A DNA stretch of 9,290 bases from Chloroflexota bacterium (GTDB lineage: Bacteria > Chloroflexota > Anaerolineae > Aggregatilineales > UBA2796), in assembly GCA_017743585.1 (NCBI GenBank), contig JAGHYP010000098.1:1-9290 (forward strand), in the 5' to 3' direction. The position numbers and the translations under genes were made by a program. Positions within the stretch are counted from its first letter, which is position 1. Every line of letters starts with the position of its first letter. Below are positions 6,753 to 9,290 of the stretch, piece by piece. The notes under the pieces were generated by a model. The model made no database searches, was not told the origin of the DNA, and saw only the letters and a program-made list of their open reading frames with translations.

Positions 6753-8138
6753 TCAGGGCAGGCCAGCGTAGCGCCGCGCTTCGCGATAGTCGTCGGGCGT
6801 GTCGATATCGCGCAGGACGCTATCACTCTCGACAATGACGTGATAGAGCTGGTGCAGATTGGCGTTGATCACATCGCGCGGGGCGGCGCCGTGCGGCAGA
6901 TCGAGCAACGCCTGCCACAGGCTGCGATCGATCAGAATCGGATGCCCGCGCCTGCCCTTGTAGCTCGGCGCAATGATCTTGCCGCGCCCTTCGGCATAAG
7001 CCTGCATCAGCTGGCCAACAACACGCACGTCTAGTTGTGGCTGGTCGCCGAGCACGACCAAACAGGCGGCAATCGTCTCGTCCAGAGCGCGCAAGCCAAC
7101 TTGCAGCGAAGAGAGCATATCGCCTGTGGCATAGTCAGCGTTGTGCGCAAAGCGGACGGGCTCATCGTGCAGCGCGGCGCGCACGCGCTCTGCCACGTGA
7201 CCTGTCACCACTACGATGTCGTCAAGGCGCATGCGTTTCAAGCGCTCAGCGATCGCGCAGATGATCGGCTTGCCGTCATCCCAAGGCAGTAGCACTTTGG
7301 ACGAGTCAGGTAGCCCCATGCGCCGCGAAAGCCCGCCCGCTAAGATGATGGCGGCGACGCGCCGCTGCACCTCGTAGATTGGCTCGGCGGCTTGCATCGC
7401 GCCGCATAGCACAGCGCTGAGACGCGGCTCGCGCAGCGCCAAGCGCCCGATCAGGCGCGCGAGATTGCGCCCGGCGCCCGACTCAGGCACTTTGTTGATC
7501 AGAGCCACGATGCGCGCGCGCTCAGGGATGCCCTTCAAGCCGAGCGCCGGGTTGCGCAGCACAGAGGCAACCCACATCCAGCGCACGCGCTCGCCGTAAC
7601 GATAGCCGTATTCAGCGATCATCGCATGCGGATTGTAAACATGCGCCTCGTCCAGCGGCTGCCCGACGCAATCAAAGCCGACGACCGGCACTGCCAACGT
7701 GGTCACAGAGGGCACGACGGGCTCGTGCGGATACGGCGCTTTGAAGGGCAAGCGCCGCGCGCCATCTGCCTCGACCAAAATCGCATCTGAGTCCACGTTG
7801 TCGATCAGCATATCCACCATCTCAGGCGGCACGCCGATCACTTTCCCCCCGCTGCCGCTGCCGATCACAGCGCGATACAGGAAGGTGAAGCCGTGTTGGC
7901 TGAGCGCGCGCGAGAGCGCCTCTGGGCGCGGGCTGCTGCCGCTGCTATTTGTGGCAACCGCGCTCGGCACGCGAGCGAGCTCGTCAGCAGCGATGCGAGT
8001 CGTGGTGGTGGCGAGCACGCGCCAGCCTTCAGCCGCCAGCTCGTGACCGAGCCGAAAGAGCGCCGAGGATTTGCCGCCTGCGCCGATGAATGCCACCACA
8101 TCGCCGCGCTGAACGTTCAGCGCTTCCCGCAATCGCAT
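6753..8138 (-). CDS. YqeC-MocA fusion: selenium-dependent Mo-hydroxylase accessory protein with molybdopterin nucleotidyltransferase
   Basis: The product is 461 residues from the ATG at 8138. Residues 1 to about 255 match YqeC: a P-loop variant AFIGAGGKSSAL (16-27), TTTTRI, the signature VEADGARRLPFKAPYPHEP (122-140), and NKVPE (215-219). Residues about 260-461 match the MobA/MocA/YgfJ nucleotidyltransferases: AIILAGGLSRRMG (263-275) with Lys281, DIVVVTGH (307-314), GDMLSSLQ (339-346), GDQP (364-367), YKGRRGHPILI (393-403) and DIDTPDD (444-450). MocA-type enzymes transfer a nucleotide to molybdopterin for xanthine-dehydrogenase-family enzymes; YqeC's exact role is unproven, but it co-occurs with selenium-dependent molybdenum hydroxylases. 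In E. coli yqeC and ygfJ are separate genes. The ATG is preferred because GAGG lies 5 nt before it and it follows the previous stop by 10 nt; a TTG at 8165 would add nine uncharacteristic residues and overlap that gene. Cytoplasmic. Confidence 0.9.
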   Translation of the reverse strand: MRLREALNVQRGDVVAFIGAGGKSSALFRLGHELAAEGWRVLATTTTRIAADELARVPSAVATNSSGSSPRPEALSRALSQHGFTFLYRAVIGSGSGGKVIGVPPEMVDMLIDNVDSDAILVEADGARRLPFKAPYPHEPVVPSVTTLAVPVVGFDCVGQPLDEAHVYNPHAMIAEYGYRYGERVRWMWVASVLRNPALGLKGIPERARIVALINKVPESGAGRNLARLIGRLALREPRLSAVLCGAMQAAEPIYEVQRRVAAIILAGGLSRRMGLPDSSKVLLPWDDGKPIICAIAERLKRMRLDDIVVVTGHVAERVRAALHDEPVRFAHNADYATGDMLSSLQVGLRALDETIAACLVVLGDQPQLDVRVVGQLMQAYAEGRGKIIAPSYKGRRGHPILIDRSLWQALLDLPHGAAPRDVINANLHQLYHVIVESDSVLRDIDTPDDYREARRYAGLP

Positions 8139-8148
8139 GAGCGCCTCG

Positions 8149-8400
8149 CTACCCCTTTCGACCAAGCCACAAGCTGACGATCTCAGAGCCGATGATGACG
8201 ATCAGCAACGGCACGGGCAGCCACAGCACATACGACCAGTTGATCGGCTCGGGAAATGCAAAGCCGAACTCGCTGAAGCGGATGAACTCAGGCAAGATGA
8301 TCGATAGGCCATCTGCCGTGCCGATCTGCGCGGGCAAGAGCAGCAGGTAGACGACCACTGCGATCAGCCACACCAGCGCGCGCGCGAGCAGACGCAACAT
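8149..8400 (-). CDS. Small two-helix membrane protein of unknown function in the yqeB-yqeC operon
   Basis: This 83-residue protein starts at the ATG that overlaps the yqeB stop by one base (TGATG), with GGAG about ten bases ahead, and ends 10 nt before the yqeC-mocA start. That spacing is strong evidence for a real, coupled gene despite its size. TM1 is about residues 8-23 (LVWLIAVVVYLLLL) and TM2 about 55-79 (VLWLPVPLLIVIIGSEIVSLW). Arg3 and Arg7 before TM1 and RKG at the end suggest both termini are in the cytoplasm, with a loop of about 30 residues outside. That loop is Phe/Pro/Glu-rich (LPEFIRFSEFGFAFPEPIN). I recognise no family. Position suggests a link to the maturation or membrane tethering of the molybdenum enzyme, but this is inference only. 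Confidence 0.75.
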   Translation of the reverse strand: MLRLLARALVWLIAVVVYLLLLPAQIGTADGLSIILPEFIRFSEFGFAFPEPINWSYVLWLPVPLLIVIIGSEIVSLWLGRKG

Positions 8401-9242
8401 CAAGTCTTCTCCACAACAGTGCGCGCGCTCAAGAGGGCGCGGATAGGCGGCACTGCCAGAACCGCCTCGAGGGCGCCGCCGCCAACGGCGAGCGACTTAT
8501 CCGAGATGGTGAAGCAATGCTCGCGCCGCGCGCGCGGATCGAGGTCGCCGATCTTCATGCCAGCCGTGACTGGCGTATCATCGTCCAGCAACCCGCGCAG
8601 GACGCCAGTGAACGGCGCGTAGACCGGGCGCTCGCCGACGCGCGCGATCAGCTGCCCCTCCTGCAGAAGCTGCCCGATGACTGCCTCTGGCTTGAGCAGG
8701 CCATCGCATGGGGCGCGCAAGACGCGCTCGGCTTGTCTGCCGTCAAGGCTGGCAGGCAGACCTGTGTCAGGCTCGGCACTGCCGCGCCAATAAACCCGCC
8801 CGAGATAATGCCCGCGATTGGTCTCGATCACGGCGTGGCAATCCTCGCCCGCTGTGAAGCCGGGCCCGAGCCCGATGACGAGCGGCGCCTGGTCAATGCG
8901 CGTATCTTGGCGCGTCTTCGCCATGCGCCCGTCAATCACCACAGCGGGCTCAAGAGCGGCGATGGACGCGCCATCAGGATCGATCAAAACAGGGATGATG
9001 CCCGCCTCCAGCATGGCGTATAGACCCAGCAGGTCGTCTAGCGCCGCGCGCTGCGCGACAATGCCCTCGACAATTACAGCGCCATAGACGGCTGCCATGC
9101 CATAGCTAACTGTGGTGCGCACAGCGAGTGGTTTGGCGAGCTCAGTGATGATCACAGGCAAGCCGGCTCGGCGCAGCCGATAAGCGACGCCAGAGGCGAG
9201 ATCGCCGCCGCCGCGCAACAAGATCAGCGGATTAGCGCCCAC
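8400..9242 (-). CDS. yqeB: YqeB/EF2563-family selenium-dependent molybdenum hydroxylase system protein
   Basis: The protein is 280 residues from a GTG at 9242. It has the family's N-terminal nucleotide-binding-like motif LLRGGGDLASGVAYRLRRAG (8-27) and ITELAKPLAVRTTVSYG (32-48), a central LVIGLGPGFTAGEDC (121-135) followed by ETNRGHYLGRVYW (140-152), and a C-terminal region resembling a biotinyl/lipoyl-like sandwich (VYAPFTGVLRGLL, then TPVTAGMKIGDLDPR, 207-237). The family is known only by co-occurrence with selenium-dependent molybdenum hydroxylases; its reaction is not established, though a role in cofactor maturation is generally assumed. GTG 9242 is chosen because GGGAG lies 9 nt upstream and the family similarity begins at once; a TTG at 9272 would add ten atypical residues. 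It overlaps the upstream gene's stop by 11 nt and touches the next gene by one base, so it belongs to one operon. Confidence 0.9.
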   Translation of the reverse strand: MGANPLILLRGGGDLASGVAYRLRRAGLPVIITELAKPLAVRTTVSYGMAAVYGAVIVEGIVAQRAALDDLLGLYAMLEAGIIPVLIDPDGASIAALEPAVVIDGRMAKTRQDTRIDQAPLVIGLGPGFTAGEDCHAVIETNRGHYLGRVYWRGSAEPDTGLPASLDGRQAERVLRAPCDGLLKPEAVIGQLLQEGQLIARVGERPVYAPFTGVLRGLLDDDTPVTAGMKIGDLDPRARREHCFTISDKSLAVGGGALEAVLAVPPIRALLSARTVVEKT

Positions 9243-9290
9243 CTTCGCTTGCTCCCGCTGCCTGCAGGGCAAGGTAGACGCGATCAGGCG
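9232..9290 (-). CDS. C-terminal tail of an upstream operon gene (5' part outside window)
   Basis: A frame entering from the right edge reads PDRVYLALQAAGASEGGR and stops at TAA 9234-9232. The stop lies inside the start of yqeB, an 11-nt overlap typical of the tightly packed genes here. The tail is too short to identify. XdhC-like, hydroxylase or other cofactor genes would be expected from context, but this is a guess. The frame in phase with yqeB is also open to the edge, so a longer YqeB cannot be wholly excluded. Confidence 0.4.
   Translation of the reverse strand, partial: PDRVYLALQAAGASEGGR

Noticed and set aside
6437..6835. A 132-residue minus-strand protein
   Set aside because: Its first ~27 codons are an out-of-frame reading of the 3' end of yqeC-mocA and its last 18 are out-of-frame relative to the permease signature; only the middle is genuine, as a pseudogene fragment.
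7035..7292. Plus-strand ORFs inside the yqeC-mocA and yqeB region (7035-7292, 8517-9023 and similar)
   Set aside because: They are antisense to well-supported family genes and show no recognisable domains or ribosome sites.
8136..8165. TTG start at 8165 for yqeC-mocA
   Set aside because: It would add nine residues not typical of YqeC and overlap the small membrane gene; the ATG at 8138 has GAGG 5 nt upstream and fits the family start.
9240..9272. TTG start at 9272 for yqeB
   Set aside because: The added residues (PCRQREQAK) are unlike family N-termini, whereas GTG 9242 has a well-spaced GGGAG and starts just before the conserved motif.
1..9290. CRISPR arrays, tRNA or rRNA genes, insertion-sequence ends, riboswitches
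   Set aside because: I looked on both strands and saw no spaced direct repeats, cloverleaf-like arms, transposase motifs or known aptamer patterns; the abundant GCGC words are dispersed through coding sequence and look like base-composition bias.

Overview
The window looks like a piece of a moderately GC-rich bacterial chromosome, most likely Chloroflexota (Roseiflexus/Anaerolineae-like). This is inference from gene content and style: a very long sensor kinase with a PDZ-like domain, many membrane segments and several GAF domains; a Ycf45-type ATPase; dense GCGC words; no phage, transposon, tRNA, rRNA or CRISPR signal. No marker gene fixes the taxonomy.

Layout. (1) Positions 1-3810, minus strand: one uninterrupted reading frame of 1270 codons that runs off the left edge. 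It encodes the input and dimerisation parts of a hybrid-membrane sensor histidine kinase and is cut inside the N-box of its ATPase domain. (2) Positions 3811-3974: a short divergent intergenic region with a good sigma70-like promoter pointing right and a TATAAT box pointing left. (3) Positions 3975-6345, plus strand: a two-gene unit overlapping by 20 nt. It holds a protein that reads as two degenerate GNAT acetyltransferase-like halves, followed by a Ycf45/SpoIIIAA-like AAA ATPase. (4) Positions 6346-6410: an AT-richer convergent gap with an imperfect inverted repeat. (5) Positions 6411-9290, minus strand: a tightly packed operon. In transcription order it holds the last 18 residues of an upstream gene, yqeB, a previously unassigned 83-residue two-helix membrane protein, a yqeC-mocA fusion, and a wrecked ArsB/SLC13-type permease.

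How it works together. YqeB, YqeC and a MocA/YgfJ-like nucleotidyltransferase are the accessory proteins linked by comparative genomics to selenium-dependent molybdenum hydroxylases. Here the latter two are one polypeptide, and a small membrane protein is inserted between YqeB and YqeC with tight translational coupling. The hydroxylase subunits themselves, XdhC and SelD are not visible and would have to be upstream or elsewhere. The permease is clearly non-functional: its N-terminal ~80 residues are joined out of frame to its C-terminal signature, with the whole middle missing. The kinase and the GNAT-like/Ycf45 pair share a divergent promoter region, but nothing in the sequence ties them to the molybdenum operon.
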